Source: Brachionus rotundiformis
Taxonomy: Eukaryota; Rotifera; Eurotatoria; Ploima; Brachionidae
Reading direction: 5' to 3'
Length of the DNA stretch: 64,000 nt
Assembly: GCA_016802295.1 (NCBI GenBank)
Contig: JAESIW010000154.1
Span: forward strand, 941,577-1,005,576
The notes beneath the pieces were generated by a model. The model searched no databases, had not been told where the DNA came from, and saw nothing but the letters and a program-made list of their open reading frames with translations. Position numbers and translations under genes: made by a program. This document shows positions 43,037 through 56,600 of the stretch, in pieces. Positions within the stretch are counted from its first letter, which is position 1. The number at the start of each line of letters is the position of its first letter.

Positions 43037-43684
43037 TTAAAAAAAGACTCTTTGATTAGTATTATTTTGGCCGATACCTTGCTGAGTTAGCTGTCCAAGC
43101 TGGTTAGGACTGAGACCATTTAGCTGGGCTAAATTGACCCCTGTTAGTTGGCCATTGAGGCCAGCCAATTGATTCAACGAGAGGCCATTGAGACCCTGCA
43201 GCTGAGACAATTGTCCCTGAGTGATTCCCTGATTGAGTTGATTCAGTCCGATCTGGTGTTGGCCGAGTTGGTTGGAATTTAATCCGGATAGACCTTGAAC
43301 GCCAAGACCAATTTGTCCATTGCCCACTTGATTTTGAAGCTGATTAAGCAGCTGGTTTTGTAATTGGTTGGAAAGAACCGCTTGTCCACCCAACTGACCT
43401 AGTTGGTTCGAGTTGGTTAGGCCATTTATACCCGAGATTCCGTTGGTTATGAACTGCTGGTTGCTTGGAAATTGAGGCATTTGATGTGTCAGCAGTTGTT
43501 GAGCGTTGATGCCATTAGACAGACCTTGTGCAGCAAGCTGTGAATACGGGGCTGAGGAGGACAGACCCAAAGAGCGCACTTGACCGCCCAAGCCCTGAGA
43601 CTGGTTCAGCAGAACTTGCTGGTTTGAGCCAAGACTACCCATATTTGACGAACCATTTGATGATCCAGACGAAAAAAAGCGCAT
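43037..43684 (-). CDS. Low-complexity Q/L/N/G repeat protein
   Basis: ORF of 215 aa from ATG 43684 (MRFFSSG). After a Ser/Gly-rich start (~1-60) the rest is built of short degenerate units combining NQLGQL, GLNG and LNQL, with leucine spaced every few residues. No signal peptide or membrane segment is seen. Such Q/N-rich periodic sequences can form beta-solenoids, amyloid-like or phase-separating assemblies, but no homologue is recognised. A good acceptor-like CACTTAG lies just upstream of the ATG, so a 5'UTR exon is possible. The 5' flank adjoins a probable assembly join. Confidence 0.55.
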   Translation of the reverse strand: MRFFSSGSSNGSSNMGSLGSNQQVLLNQSQGLGGQVRSLGLSSSAPYSQLAAQGLSNGINAQQLLTHQMPQFPSNQQFITNGISGINGLTNSNQLGQLGGQAVLSNQLQNQLLNQLQNQVGNGQIGLGVQGLSGLNSNQLGQHQIGLNQLNQGITQGQLSQLQGLNGLSLNQLAGLNGQLTGVNLAQLNGLSPNQLGQLTQQGIGQNNTNQRVFF

Positions 43685-43710
43685 TTTTTTACACAACTAA
43701 GTGAAAAATT

Positions 43711-44338
43711 TTTATAAATTTTAAACTTTGATTATCTTCTTTTAAATAAACTTTCTTATATAGGAGATGTTAATTGCACAAAAGCTAATTGTATCATGCT
43801 AAAGAGATTTGGTTTGATTGAACAAAAGACCAATCTTTGGAGCAGAAATCTATTTTTTAAAGTTGATCNNNNNNNNNNNNNNNNNNNNNNNNNNNNNNNN
43901 NNNNNNNNNNNNNNNNNNNNNNNNNNNNNNNNNNNNNNNNNNNNNNNNNNNNNNNNNNNNNNNNNNNNNNNNNNNNNNNNNNNNNNNNNNNNNNNNNNNN
44001 NNNNNNNNNNNNNNNNNNNNNNNNNNNNNNNNNNNNNNNNNNNNNNNNNNNNNNNNNNNNNNNNNNNNNNNNNNNNNNNNNNNNNNNNNNNNNNNNNNNN
44101 NNNNNNNNNNNNNNNNNNNNNNNNNNNNNNNNNNNNNNNNNNNNNNNNNNNNNNNNNNNNNNNNNNNNNNNNNNNNNNNTTTTATAAATTTTAAACTTTG
44201 ATTATTTTCTTTTAAATAAACTTTCTTATATAGGAGATGTTAGTTGCACAAAAGCTAATTGTATCATACTAAAGAGATTTGGTTTGATTGAACAAAAGAC
44301 CAATCTTTGGAGCAGAAATCTATTTTTTAAAGTTGATC
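43711..44338. repeat. 158 bp direct duplication flanking a gap
   Basis: 43711-43868 and 44181-44338 are the same sequence with about three substitutions, and the N run (43869-44179) begins exactly at the end of the first copy. This is the usual sign of two overlapping contigs, or two haplotypes, placed end to end by scaffolding. Confidence 0.8.
43869..44179. other. Assembly gap (311 N)
   Basis: A run of N between the two copies of the 158 bp duplication; it may not represent real missing sequence. Confidence 1.
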
Positions 44339-44810
44339 ATGCGTATTTAGGAACATATTAGCTCGTATTTAGCCCTAAAAAAAGCATAAACTTTTTCATT
44401 ATTATCAAGCCTGTCATATCAAATACTTTAATTAAAGTTCGTGGGTTTTGTTTTTAAAAAGAAACACAAGCTTCGGGAATTATGTTGGTATATTCTCATC
44501 ACATTTAGGTCTGTCATCCATTGTATTATCTTTTTTTGTTTATCAAAAATTTCTTTTAATTAATTTTAACTGATAATTAAAGACAAAAATCTTTGTCAAA
44601 TAACAGAAATTAATTAATTATTAAAATAAAAAAGACCCTATTTTTTTTATAATAAAATTTACTCCTGTTCAGACTTAAAGGACAAATATTCAAATAAAAT
44701 ACGAAAATTTTTATATTTTATTATCTTTAAATAAAAGCTATCATATTTAATTTAATTTAATTTTTAAGATAAAAATTAATAAATAGCTTTAATTTTTAAT
44801 TTTTAGCATT

Positions 44811-45063
44811 TTAAATCTTCCACGCTGTCAGATGGTTTAATTTCACTTCACTGGCTTCCGTAAACCCGATAATCTTAAAAAAAAAACAAAAGATTTCAAT
44901 TTTTTGTAATAAATTTTCTTTATTTTTGGAATTTTTCGATATTTGCTTAGAATGGACAAATTTGGCAACAATCATTAAGCTGTTTTTTTATGTTTACCAA
45001 AACGAAATGAGAATCAAATTTGTCTGGTTTCATCTTAATCATTTCCTCATGAAGCCTGAAACC
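44811..45063 (-). CDS. Two terminal exons of an unidentified gene
   Basis: Exon 44998-45063 (22 codons, GFRLHEEMIKMKPDKFDSHF...) has an acceptor TTCCAG and a donor GTAAAC. Exon 44811-44873 (IIGFTEASEVKLNHLTAWKI, stop) has an acceptor CTTAAG. Both are phase 0 and protein-like within very AT-rich DNA. Upstream exons, if present, would lie above 45.1 kb, but I could not find them. No family is recognised. Confidence 0.35.
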
Positions 45064-47633
45064 CTGGAAATATTAAATTATATAGATAATGCATGAAAAT
45101 GAGCATTCATTAATTAGACAAAGATAGTTGGAAGATTTTTTTTTATTTAAACACGTTCTGGAGTGTCTTTTTGAATTTTTTTTATTTTTCTGACAAATTA
45201 TTAGCTAAATTATTAAAGCTAGTTTCCAAATTATTAATAAAAACTATGTGACTAAATTAACGTTATCTAAATTTTTGAAAATACGGATTAATTTAGTAGA
45301 AGTTGGTGAAATTCAGCCAGCATAAAAAACTCCGAATTAGATGGTTTCTCACTCTATAACGACTAATTAATTTTGATCATTTTATGTCATAAAAGACTAT
45401 TCAAAAAAATAATTTTTTAATTTAATTTTAATTAAAAAATCAACAACAAAATTTAGAATTACGCAAGTCTGGAAATTTCCATAACATCACTAAACCGGAT
45501 GAAAGGATATAAACCTCAGAATAAGAGAGAATAAATTAAATATTGGTTCTGTATAGCCTTTATTTATTCATTTTTCCAATTTATCCTAATTGTTTATTTT
45601 AAATTAAGATCTTTTTTTTTGATAATTAATGACTCATCACATGCACAGTATCAATTTTCAATATTTTTACATTATTTTCATATCTGTATATCATTTACTT
45701 TCATTAGCAATGCATATTTAGTGACTCTCTTCTGTATCTGTAGTCAATCTTTTTGGCAAATTTAAATATTGATCATTTATTAATTTAAGTAAAGTATTAT
45801 ATAACTAATTTAACTTGGTCGAGAAATACATGCACCAAAAGAGGCATTTATTTTAATTAATATTTTCTATTTAATATTTAATCAATTCATATGCTTTTTA
45901 TCCCATGCTAGATTATTTAGCCTTATTTTAGCATGATATGATTTCAATATGTTCTGTTTTGTTTCTATTTTTCTACAAGTATTTTAATAAATAATAGTCT
46001 AATTTAATAATTATTAATAATTATCTGATTTTTAACTATCAAGAGACTAATTAATTTGAGCTTGTTTAAAAAATATTCTTTTTACTAGATTTAAAGAGTT
46101 TAGATAGGCCCAATGGGAGGCACTTTGATAGCTAATCTTTAACTCATTGACAATAAAAATATTAGAAAAACAATCAGGGGAATATTATTTTTGGGCATGG
46201 TAAGAATTTTTTAAAATTTGGATCTTTTTTTTAATTAAAATTTTGCTTAAATTATTCTTTTCTTAATTGAATTTTATTTTCTCTCTCTGACTCATATTCT
46301 GCGTTTTTTCATAACCCCTCATTATTAAATGTTTTAATTAAATATTTTTTATTTCTTTAGGAAATTATTAATCATTTTAGTAATAAAATTTCTTCTAAGC
46401 AATTTTAATGTTCCTTAAATTAATAAAAAAAAAAATAATATTTTCTTCATTTTTTGTCTATAAATAGATTTAAATTTATTCTTTAATTTCATTTATATTC
46501 ATTTTATAATATCTTTAAATTTTTAAATGTCCAAAAGTTATTAATCAGCGATTTATTCGACGAAAAAGAGCTAAAGAGCGAATGACACCACCTTTTTTCT
46601 GGGGATTAAAATTTTTCAAATAAATAGCTAATAGAAGGAAGCTTTTTATTTTGGTAAGCACTTCCAAAGGCTCTAGGGTCTAATAGTCACATTTTCCAAG
46701 TACTCTCATTTTAATTTTAAATTTATAACAATTTTTAAATAAAAATATTATTTGAAAAAAATCAATACCGAAATGAAAAATTTTTCTATTAAATTTTATC
46801 TAATTATTTTATTTCATTCAAGCTAAACTAAAATTTTTTTACATTTTAGTGCTTATTTGGTAATGTTTATCTACAATAGATGAATTAGTGTAAAATTTCT
46901 TCTTAATGAAGAAAAGCATTAAACAGGATTTACTTTGTGTCCCAGTTTTTAAATAATAATTGAAAGCAAATTTATCTCTGAGCTGTTATTTTTAAATCCT
47001 TTTATCTCATAAAATATCAATACTGCATTATTAAAATAAAAAAAAAATATTTTAATTAGTTCTAATTTTTAGTTATTTGATAACTTAACAAATCTTATTT
47101 GTAATACAGATAAATAAAGACTATTAATAGAAGCTTCTTATTTCGTGACTAATTCTACATTATCAGTATAAATTGAATTTAGGGATTTGTCAACAAATTA
47201 ATCTATCAGGATATTTAAATACCATGAGAATATGGCCAAGTCGGCACACAAAAAAAGCTAGACCAAATGAGGCAGTTAAAATTTCAAATATATTTTATTA
47301 TATTTTTTAATTGTTTAAAAAAATATAAAAACTTTTAATTAATAAGAAAAAATTCAAGTAATAAAAGAATAAATGTCTAAACAAATAGCATAGTCAAATA
47401 TCTATATTTTTCAAAAATTTGCCTATAAAACATTGTAGGCACGAGAGAGAGAGTAGAGCCTCAAGTTGACAAGTCTACATTAAACATTTTAATTAAAGCA
47501 TTTGAAAAAAAAGATAATAAAAAAAACGATTAAAACAATCAAAAATCAATCAATTGTATAAATAAATAAATTGGAATATAAGAATTTTTTAAATTTTTTT
47601 TTGTTATTGTTGTTAAGAGGAAATAATTGATTT
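45064..47633. other. Long AT-rich intergenic stretch
   Basis: 2.6 kb with no gene that I can support. A short less AT-rich island at about 46550-46700 has frames of ~30 codons only. Confidence 0.4.
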
Positions 47634-50600
47634 TTACATAGAGTTTTTCTTAATTAGAGTAGATTGAACACAATCAATTGTGTCTTTGAGAATTGAATCA
47701 AACACACTATTGGTAATTAGAAGTTTGGCTTCGTACTCTTCTATCTCATAGTTGGACCATTCATGTTCTTGTTCGCGCATTTCCAGGTCGAGCAAACCAT
47801 CGACCAAGTCAAGCTTTTTCTGAATCCTCCACTTGGACTTAACACGCTCTCTGGGCTCGGTGTCCGAGCTCAATTTGAACAGGTCAAGAACTTTTTTGCC
47901 AACCAGGTCTTTTACCTTGGACAAATCATTGGGTCCGCGCACATACGACTTGAAGTGTTTTTTTTTCAGTGGTCTCAAGTGTCCGGGCAAGTACTCGGAC
48001 ACAACCTCGGGCCGTTCATACCTTTCCAAGTACAGGTCGTACATAAGCTCGCCGGTCAGGTCCAGGATCATTTTTTTAAAGCTCACCTCGGACTCTTTAA
48101 ACTCGGCCTCTGGCCTAAAGAACTCATCTAATGACTCTTTATCATACAAATTATTGGTCTCGTTGCCACTGTTTGTTTCAAGTAGGTCTTTAAGGTTGCT
48201 CAAATGTTTCCAGTAGTAGTCTTGGACGGCCTGTTCGACCAATAGGGACACTTTTTGTCTGTCAAATGGCACATTGAACACAACTGGCTTGGCATTTTCG
48301 CTCTGAGAGTCGTTCATTTTGTTCTTGTTTTCATCAAAATCTTCGTCCAAGTCTATGGGCGGAATTGGTATCTTGATATTCTGAGTTGACATGAGGTCAT
48401 CGTTGATGGCGTCCTCGTGCTCGGGCGCTTCTTCTTCTTCTATCGAGCCCTCTTCATCCAACTCTTCCATTGTCTCTTTGTACTGCTCAGCAATAAGCTT
48501 ACTATTCTTGCTATTCTTAACATCGATCATTTGGTCAATTACTTGGTCCAAATAGGTCTTTAAAAATGCCTGTATGGCCATGTCCTGTTGTCTGAATTTT
48601 TCTATCTCTCTCTCGGACTTTTCTTTCTCCTTGGCCTGACGGCTACTGCCCAAGATCAAAATTTGTGTATCTGTTGACGAGTCAAAGCTAGCTGAATTGT
48701 CATCGCCTTGTTCCAATCCATCCAAATTCATGTCGTTTTGACTTTCTATGTTTCCAATCAAATCCTCGCTTATCTCGCTGACAGTGCTCCTTTGGTCATC
48801 TTCAATCTTTTTTGCTTCAGAATGTTTGCTCGGTTTTTCGGACTCAAAGTCCTCTTCGTATTTCTGGACACTGCTGGCTGGCTTGGTGCTGGTCGAAGAT
48901 GACGACTTGGCGTCATCAGAGGTGTATGATCCAACCTCATTGTCGCTTATTTGCTTAGCACTTTTATTATCTGATTTTTGTTTGTCTTTTTGGTTAAGTG
49001 CACTTTTGATCTTTTCCAATTTGTGGTCGTAGGATTCGATTTTTTTGCGCAATTGTTCCTCTTTTTCCTTAATTTTTATTTTTTCTGCTTCTTTGAGCTT
49101 TTTGCCAAGTTTTTCAGCCTCATTTTTTTTCCTCATATATTCATTCTTGAGCTCTTTGACCTTTTGTTCGAGCTCTCGGACACTGCTTGACGTGCTGGAC
49201 GATGGCGTGGTAACAACTATTTCGCTCAGCGAGCTAGACGAAGAGTCCTTGGTAATGTCGTCATCTTTGGTTTCGCTTTTTGAGTGTGAATTGTTAAGCT
49301 GCGTTGGCACACTGTTGAGTAAAGAAGTGGTAATTTGATTGGACTGCGGGTCGTCATGTGACTTTTTGGTCATATTTTTGGATCTTATTTCCTGAACAGT
49401 CGAGATGGTTGACGAGTCGAACGACTCGGTGTAAGAGTTCTCATTTATTGAGGTAGCTATTGTCTTGCTCGATAACGGAGCTAATTTAGACTCGGTTTTG
49501 ACCACGTCAGTGGTCGCCTCATCCTCTATTTCGTCCTGGACAGACGCTTGGTGGTCGCTTCTAGCCTTTTTTTCGCTCTTTGGAGATGCCTGTTTGGATT
49601 TTTTTTTCAATACTTGATTAGCTTAAGATAAATAATCAAAAATCATACACTTTGAGACATAGATAAATCCCAAGTCAAGCGTTTGGTCAAAAATCTTACC
49701 AATTTTTTCAATTCAACTTTTCCATTATTCGCCATCTTTTGGCAAATAATTAGAACTTAATTTTTAATATTTTTCTAGCTAAAATTAATTACAAGTACTC
49801 TTAAGCGTACTCAAAAATTGGCATAAGTTTACCAAGCATTTTTTTAAATTTATTTAGATATAATTATTTTTTGTTTATCTATTTTTTTTTTTCAAATAAA
49901 TTGAAAATTAATACTTAAATTGGATATTAATAAGATTTTAAGCTTAAGATAAGCTAAAATTTTCCAAAATAATCGATTTTTACCATTATTAAAAAAATGA
50001 TGTAATGATAAGATTGACTTCAGGGCTCTTTATAAGGGCAAAAAAAATACCTTGTTTCTCTATCTCTCTGACTTTGAGCTCTTCGTCGTCCAGTTTTTTT
50101 TTCCACGCCAGCAACTCTTCAGCATGCTTGCGTCTCTGGCGCAGCTTTTTCTCCCGCTCAGTCAGATACCTAAATTAAAATTTAAACAAAAAAGACACGA
50201 AAAAATATTAAGTAGGCGTTTTTATCTATTATTAATTATTAAGATTGATCGGATATGAAGAAATTTTAATTTTCAATTGTCAATTAATTGTTCATTTTTT
50301 ATCCACAAAAAACTGCTTTCATTAATTAAGCTTTCATAGCACAATTTAATTCTAAGTGATTGATTAAGTGAAAATCGAATTTGGTAACATATCCTGGTAA
50401 AAATTTTAAATAAAACGCTCATTCAGGGAGCTAATGCTCGCACAAAAAGGGGTGGTCGACTAAATGGTGCATGCCATGAGACTTTTAGTTACAAAATCTT
50501 AATTAATCCAGTCTGTGCTCATGATTAATTTATTGCTTAATTAATTAAGTAGTTAATCAAAAATTAAACAAATTAGTTTCCGACAAAATTTAAAAAAAGA

Positions 50601-53600
50601 ATAAATAAATTCTAATTAAATCACTTTTCAAGAAAATAATAAACAATTTTTTATTTCATTTTAATCAAGATTTGATGAGTATTGTTTTCCAAATAGAAAT
50701 TGGATACTTTGGAATTTTTTTTATCTTGCCAGCGTCGACTTTTGGCGACATTTGATATTTTTTTCAAAGTCAATATTTCAACCATAATGTCTTTAATTAT
50801 TCACTTGAGGAAAAAAAATTCCAATACTTCAACAAAGATTTTTATTAATTTTCTTTCCTTAAATAAGATAATACTTTAAATCAAAATTAAGAGGATAAAA
50901 TTTATTAATATTTTTTATATTTTGATAAGATATTAAGAAAAGTAAAAAAACAAAAACAAATTTTTGGTTGTTTATTTTATTCCACACCTTAGGAGAGAAA
51001 TATGGTGTTTAATTCAATTGAGAAATGGTCAAGAATAGTTTTGGTAATGGGCTTGGTATTGGTAATTAGCGAGATAAAATGCTACAGGTTAATGGAACCG
51101 ATGAATTTGTATGAGACAAAAGACTACAAGGGTCTAATAGGTGTTAGGCGCCGAGACTTTTCGTCTCTGGAGCTCAACAAGGAACCATTGGACGGCGAGT
51201 TTCGCACTCGCTTGGAAAAATACTTCTCGCCTGAACTAATACAAAAAATGAGCGAGTTGATCATGATGAACCAGAGAATCAAGGCCAAACAAAATGCTGA
51301 CTTAGTGCCCAGCTTCAGCTTGGGCTCTGAGGACGAGCCGCGTCAGCCATTGCCATTTTTCGACCCGACGAACACAGACTCGGGCAAGAACGCGTTCGTC
51401 GAAGCTTTCAAGCAAAGACACCACAATAAACCCACTGCCAAGGCTCACTCTCAATCAACCACTACAGAGTCAAACGCAAGCATTCTAATGCATCTGTACC
51501 ACAGATTTGGCTAATTAAATTTTATATTTATGTTCAACTTAAAAGCGATGTATTGAATTTAAAAAACATTTTTATATTAATTTTCTATTTAATTTTTTTT
51601 ATCTAGTTTTTTTTTAAAGTCTACGAAAATAAATAAAAGAAAACTTACTTTTCTGTATTAAATTGGTATTGTTTCATTATTTTAGATTCAATGAGGCTTT
51701 GGTTGTTTAGGTTAAAAGACGAATCGTCTAATTGATCGGGCTCCTGGTTGATTGACGTGGTGCTCAAGGCAGGAGTTGGCAGTGATTCGACCGACGAGAC
51801 AGTAGAGGCTACATTTGATGCCGAGCTGGTCTCGTCGTTTTCGTTCTCATTTGCCTTGTAGCTTTGGTTCAACGAGTGTCGTTTGAGTTTTTTCTGGCAC
51901 CATTTGACTACTTCGGAATGCTGGGACAACAGCTTGAGCCTGCTTTCGGCCACTTTTCGCTGCACTTCTTTCATTTTGTTTATGTTGTCCTTTAGAAAAA
52001 TTTATTTATCTATCTTATAAAGATAAGACGGAATTGATAGATTGATTTAAAATGGATTTTATTAGGTTTTAACAAGAGTTTTTTAATAATTAGTTGAGAT
52101 AATATTTTGACATGGTCAAATTTTTCTAATATTCATTTAATAAATTAGTTTAATAGATTTAAAATAATTAAAATTTTTTTATAGATAAGCAGTAATGTCT
52201 TCTAGACACATTCAACATACCTTGGAAAAAAATATTGTTGAACCATCGCTTGAGTAGCTCTTAAAACAGACTTTAAGGTAAAGATCGACAAAGACAATTC
52301 TTTTAAATTAATTAATTAATTTTTGTCTCATTATTAACTTATTTTGACATATCAATTTAAAAAAAAATCTTACAGAAATAAATCAATATATGTTTATCAC
52401 TGAATCTAGAACAAAATTATCTTTAAAATTTAGTTTAGATCATTTATAAACGATTTTTAAGTGACTTTTTGACAAAATATTAAATGACTTATCATTAATT
52501 TTAACATTGATAAATAAAAAATTATTTTATTGATCTAATCTTTTAATATTTTAAAAAACAAATTAGACAACATCTTGGTAATCCAGCTCAAAACCCACTA
52601 AATTATTTTGTCTTTGAATTTTTTTTCCAAAATTGGAAGCAAAGAGTGGAATAAAATTTTGAAAAATTTTCCAAAATTTACCATTCCATAAATTAAAAAA
52701 AGCTAAGATACATAATAAACAATAAAAGATAAGAATTTTGATTTTAATTTTGTTCCAAATTCAATATTTTTATTAAAAAAATTATAAAATAATTCAGCTC
52801 TTATAAATTGACTCTATAGATAATTGAATTTTATTTTAAATAAATTTATCTAGCACGAATATAAATTACCTGTTCTTGTTTTAATTTTTGTATAATTCCC
52901 TTTTCTTTTCTCAAAATTAAAGGCATTTTCTCATCTTCCCCTTTGTCCTGGGCTTTTTTTTTCATCTGTTCCAACCAGGCTAGCTCAGACTTGGTCTTTT
53001 CGACCAGAGCTTTCTCTCTTAGCTTCAACAAATCGGCCTGGTGTTTTGACCTAAGCTCTTCTTCGTGCATATACTTTTTGACTATTTCTCCAGTAAATTT
53101 TTTAAACGAGTCTTCGTCAAAACTCAACCTCACTAATTAATTATTAAAATTAATCAAAAATACTTTTTTTTCTTTAAAGCTTACTGCTTGGATGTGTCTC
53201 ATATTGGGAAATGGAGCTCTGACTTAGGTCATAGTTCGACTGGTCTTTGATGTCTTTGTATTCTTGGCGAGTCTTTTTTATGTGCATTTCGGATGGTAGG
53301 ACTTGGCGAAAAGATTTCTCCATCTCTATTTCCTCATCGTCTATTTCTGTCTTTATCTTGGTATCAGTCTTTGTGTCGTTTAGCTCGGACACAGTGTTTA
53401 TAATGGATATATCTTGTTCATAGTCTTTGGACTCAGCCAACTTGTGCTTTGACTTTGTCTGTTCGGAGCTTTTTTTGGTATTGGTCTTGGTGCTTTTAGA
53501 CTCGGCCTCTGTCTCATTATAGGATGAAGAAGAGACTGTTGTCGAGCCGGATGATGATGAAGAGGAGTTGGATGTGAGCGATGAAGACCTTGATTTGGGA

Positions 53601-56600
53601 AGCTTTTCACTTTTGGCTCCGGTCTCGGTCTTTCCATTCTGTTTTTCCTTTAAATACTGGGCAAGTGCCACTGTGTCCTGTTGTGCAAACCCAATGCATC
53701 TTATTTTGTCCAGTTCTTCAAGCTGGAGAGCTGATGTGTTCAAAGTGTCCAAGTAATTTATTCCGGCGTGAAGTAAGCGTTCCAATGAGGCCGGCGAGTA
53801 CCTTTTCGGCTCTTTGGATTCAAGATCTTGAACCATGCGAGTCTTTGGTTTTTGAGGCTGACTTGTTTGGGATGGCTGCTCGCTTCGGATCGACTTTTGC
53901 CGTGAAGCAGTTTGTGCCGTTTTTCCATGGCTAGATGTAACAGTCGAGTTGGATGACACGTTTGATGAGCTAGCTGAAGTTGAATCATAGGACTCGTCAT
54001 TTGCTTGCTAATGATAAAAAATTTACTTTATTTTTATAATATTAATTGATAAAAATTGATAAAAATAGATCAAAGAGATAACGATCTTTAATTATATTTA
54101 ATGAATAAAAATTCTCTTAATGTTTTACAATTAAAAAAATATTTTTTTCTATTCGAGCAACTTTTTAATTAATTAAATTTGGATTAATTTTTTTGAATTA
54201 AGTTGACAATGTACCATTTAATAATTAGATTAAATGCTCAAGAACCAATTTATTTTGTATTAGACTATTTATTTAAAATGAACAGTTTGTACTTGTTGTT
54301 GGTTTGACTGATAAGAATTTTTATTGTGTCGAAATAAATTAATAAATAATACAAATTATTTAAAATATTATTAAAAAATAATTTAAAAATAAAAAAAATT
54401 TAATTCAAGACAATAATGTCATACATTTTTTTTATAAATTAAAAGAACAAAAAATAATTTTATTTTTTTTATATCAAATAAAAATTGATTAATTGATCAA
54501 TATTTTTACTTTTTTTTTAAATATTAATTGATAATAATAAAAAATCTAATTAAACTCAAAAGAGCTACAAAAAAATGATTCACAAATTTCTTGTAAATTG
54601 ACCAATAGATCTTATAATATTTAAAAAACACTTGAGTTTTCTTACAAATAGATAAATAAAATGATTTTGTATTTTTTATATAAAAAAATTTCACACATTA
54701 TGCCACAATATCAAACTATTGACCATGTCGATAAAAAATTGGGAATTATCTATTTGAACCTCATTTTTGGTATTCAGTATAGGCAACAAATGGCCAATAC
54801 TGACTCAACATATTAAATTATTAATTAGGACTTAAATGTACAATTAAAAATATGATTAAATTGTTTAGAAAAAGCGTTCAGAAGAGAAGCTAATGATAGT
54901 TGATAATGTCCAGAATTATAATTAGAGAAAAATGCAAAACTTAATTGTTTTACGGCCTAATGCAGGACAAAATAGTTTGATTTTGTATTTTTTGGAATTT
55001 GGCAATGCTTTGAACCAACCAATATCAGCAAAAAAATATTTTATCAAGTTCAGCAGATGGTTGCTTGGACATGTACATAGAATGGATGCAATATCTATAC
55101 CAAATAGAGTCCTTGAATGGACAAGACAAAAGCAACAGAAGGTAGGATGACCAGCAGAACAAAAGAGATAACCATATGCCCCACAAGAAGCGAATGAAGA
55201 GAAAAAATAAAAAATTTTTTTAACCAATTTTGTACCAAATTTAAATTTTTTGTGTCTTTTTAAATTATTTTTTTTTGTTTAATAAACAAATAAAAAAAAA
55301 TCATCTCTTAGTTTTCATACCTGAATTTCGGCCGATTTGGACATCTTTAAGTGCTTTGAGCTCTTGGAATTGGTGATATACTTGGACAAGCTAGTTGAGT
55401 CGGAAGAAGAGGATAGCGAAGACTTGATGGTGCTTAGGCGGTCAACCTCGCCAGTCTTGGCCTCATTGTACGTCATGAAATCATCTGTATAGTTGTTGCC
55501 AGTCTCATGTTTGGTCTTTGCCGAGGGCTGATGGACCGAAGAAGCTGGCGCAGTGTTGGCCGACACCGGGCCACCAAAACCACTCTTTTTCTTATACACA
55601 CTCAAAAATCCATAGGCGTCTTTTTGGTTGCCAAGGCCCATGAGCTGCTCGCTCTTGACCGACGGCTTTACGTTCTCTTTCTTGACTTTGCGCGGCACAC
55701 GGTGCGCTACACTTGCCCTGCGCCGGGCCCTGTACAGCCTGTAGGCGTGCTGGATGCGTCTGGCGGCCAGATCGGGCGTCAGCACGTGTCTATAGCCTCT
55801 CAAGTTGGCAACGCCCGGTCTGGTCACTTCATCTGCGCTCACTTCATCCGGCGACTCCTCTTCGCCACTGCCCTTGTTCTCGCGCACATCCTGCTTAAAC
55901 ACTCGCTCAAACTCAACCTCGTCCATAAACTCATGCTCATCCTCATGCTTGGTAGATGTTATAAATGTGTTGTCACTTTTTTTGCCATAATCGATCATGT
56001 CCTCTTCGTCAGTCGGATTAAAACCGAACAATTTAAGCTTGGTTTGCTGAAGTTTGGTCTGTAAATCAAGTGCCATCGAGCATATCTTTTTAAGTCTGTC
56101 GTGCTTGAGCGATTGGTTTTTGTTTGGCACGTTCTGCTTTGGTGTAACGCTGACCGAATTGTTAACTGTGCTCTGACTGGCCGATGAAGTGGACGACTCA
56201 TTCTGTTCTACATCCATCTCATGCTCGGTCTCCTCGACACCAAAATCGACCTTTTTTTTCACCTTTAGCTTTTCGGACAATATTTGCTTTTTTTGCTTTT
56301 CGACCAATTTGTCATTATCGTTCAGCAAATGGCTAATTCGGTCCATTAACAGCCTGGACATGTCCTGTTCGTACACTTTGCTCGAGTTGTTCGAGTTGTT
56401 GTTCGAATTGGACTGCTTTTCGTTTGAATTGTTCAGCTTGGATGACGAGTGTATTTGGTTTGATTTGATGGCCTGGAGCCGCTGTTTGCGGTAAAGTTCC
56501 TGCAGTTTTTTCTTTCTCTCCTCGTCTTGTACTTTGAGCTTTTCTTTCTCTGACTTGGACTCATGAAGCCGCTTGCTCTTTTGGCTCTGAATGTACTTGT

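Noticed and set aside
49700..49737. Mini-exon candidate starting ATGGCGAATAATGG with a good donor
   Set aside because: Neither joining it between CEP350 exons 8 and 9 nor using it as an alternative first exon keeps the frame.
54922..55227. 101-codon minus-strand ORF in the CEP350 intron
   Set aside because: It is antisense to the LINE relic, whose plus-strand frame matches a known RT-end pattern.
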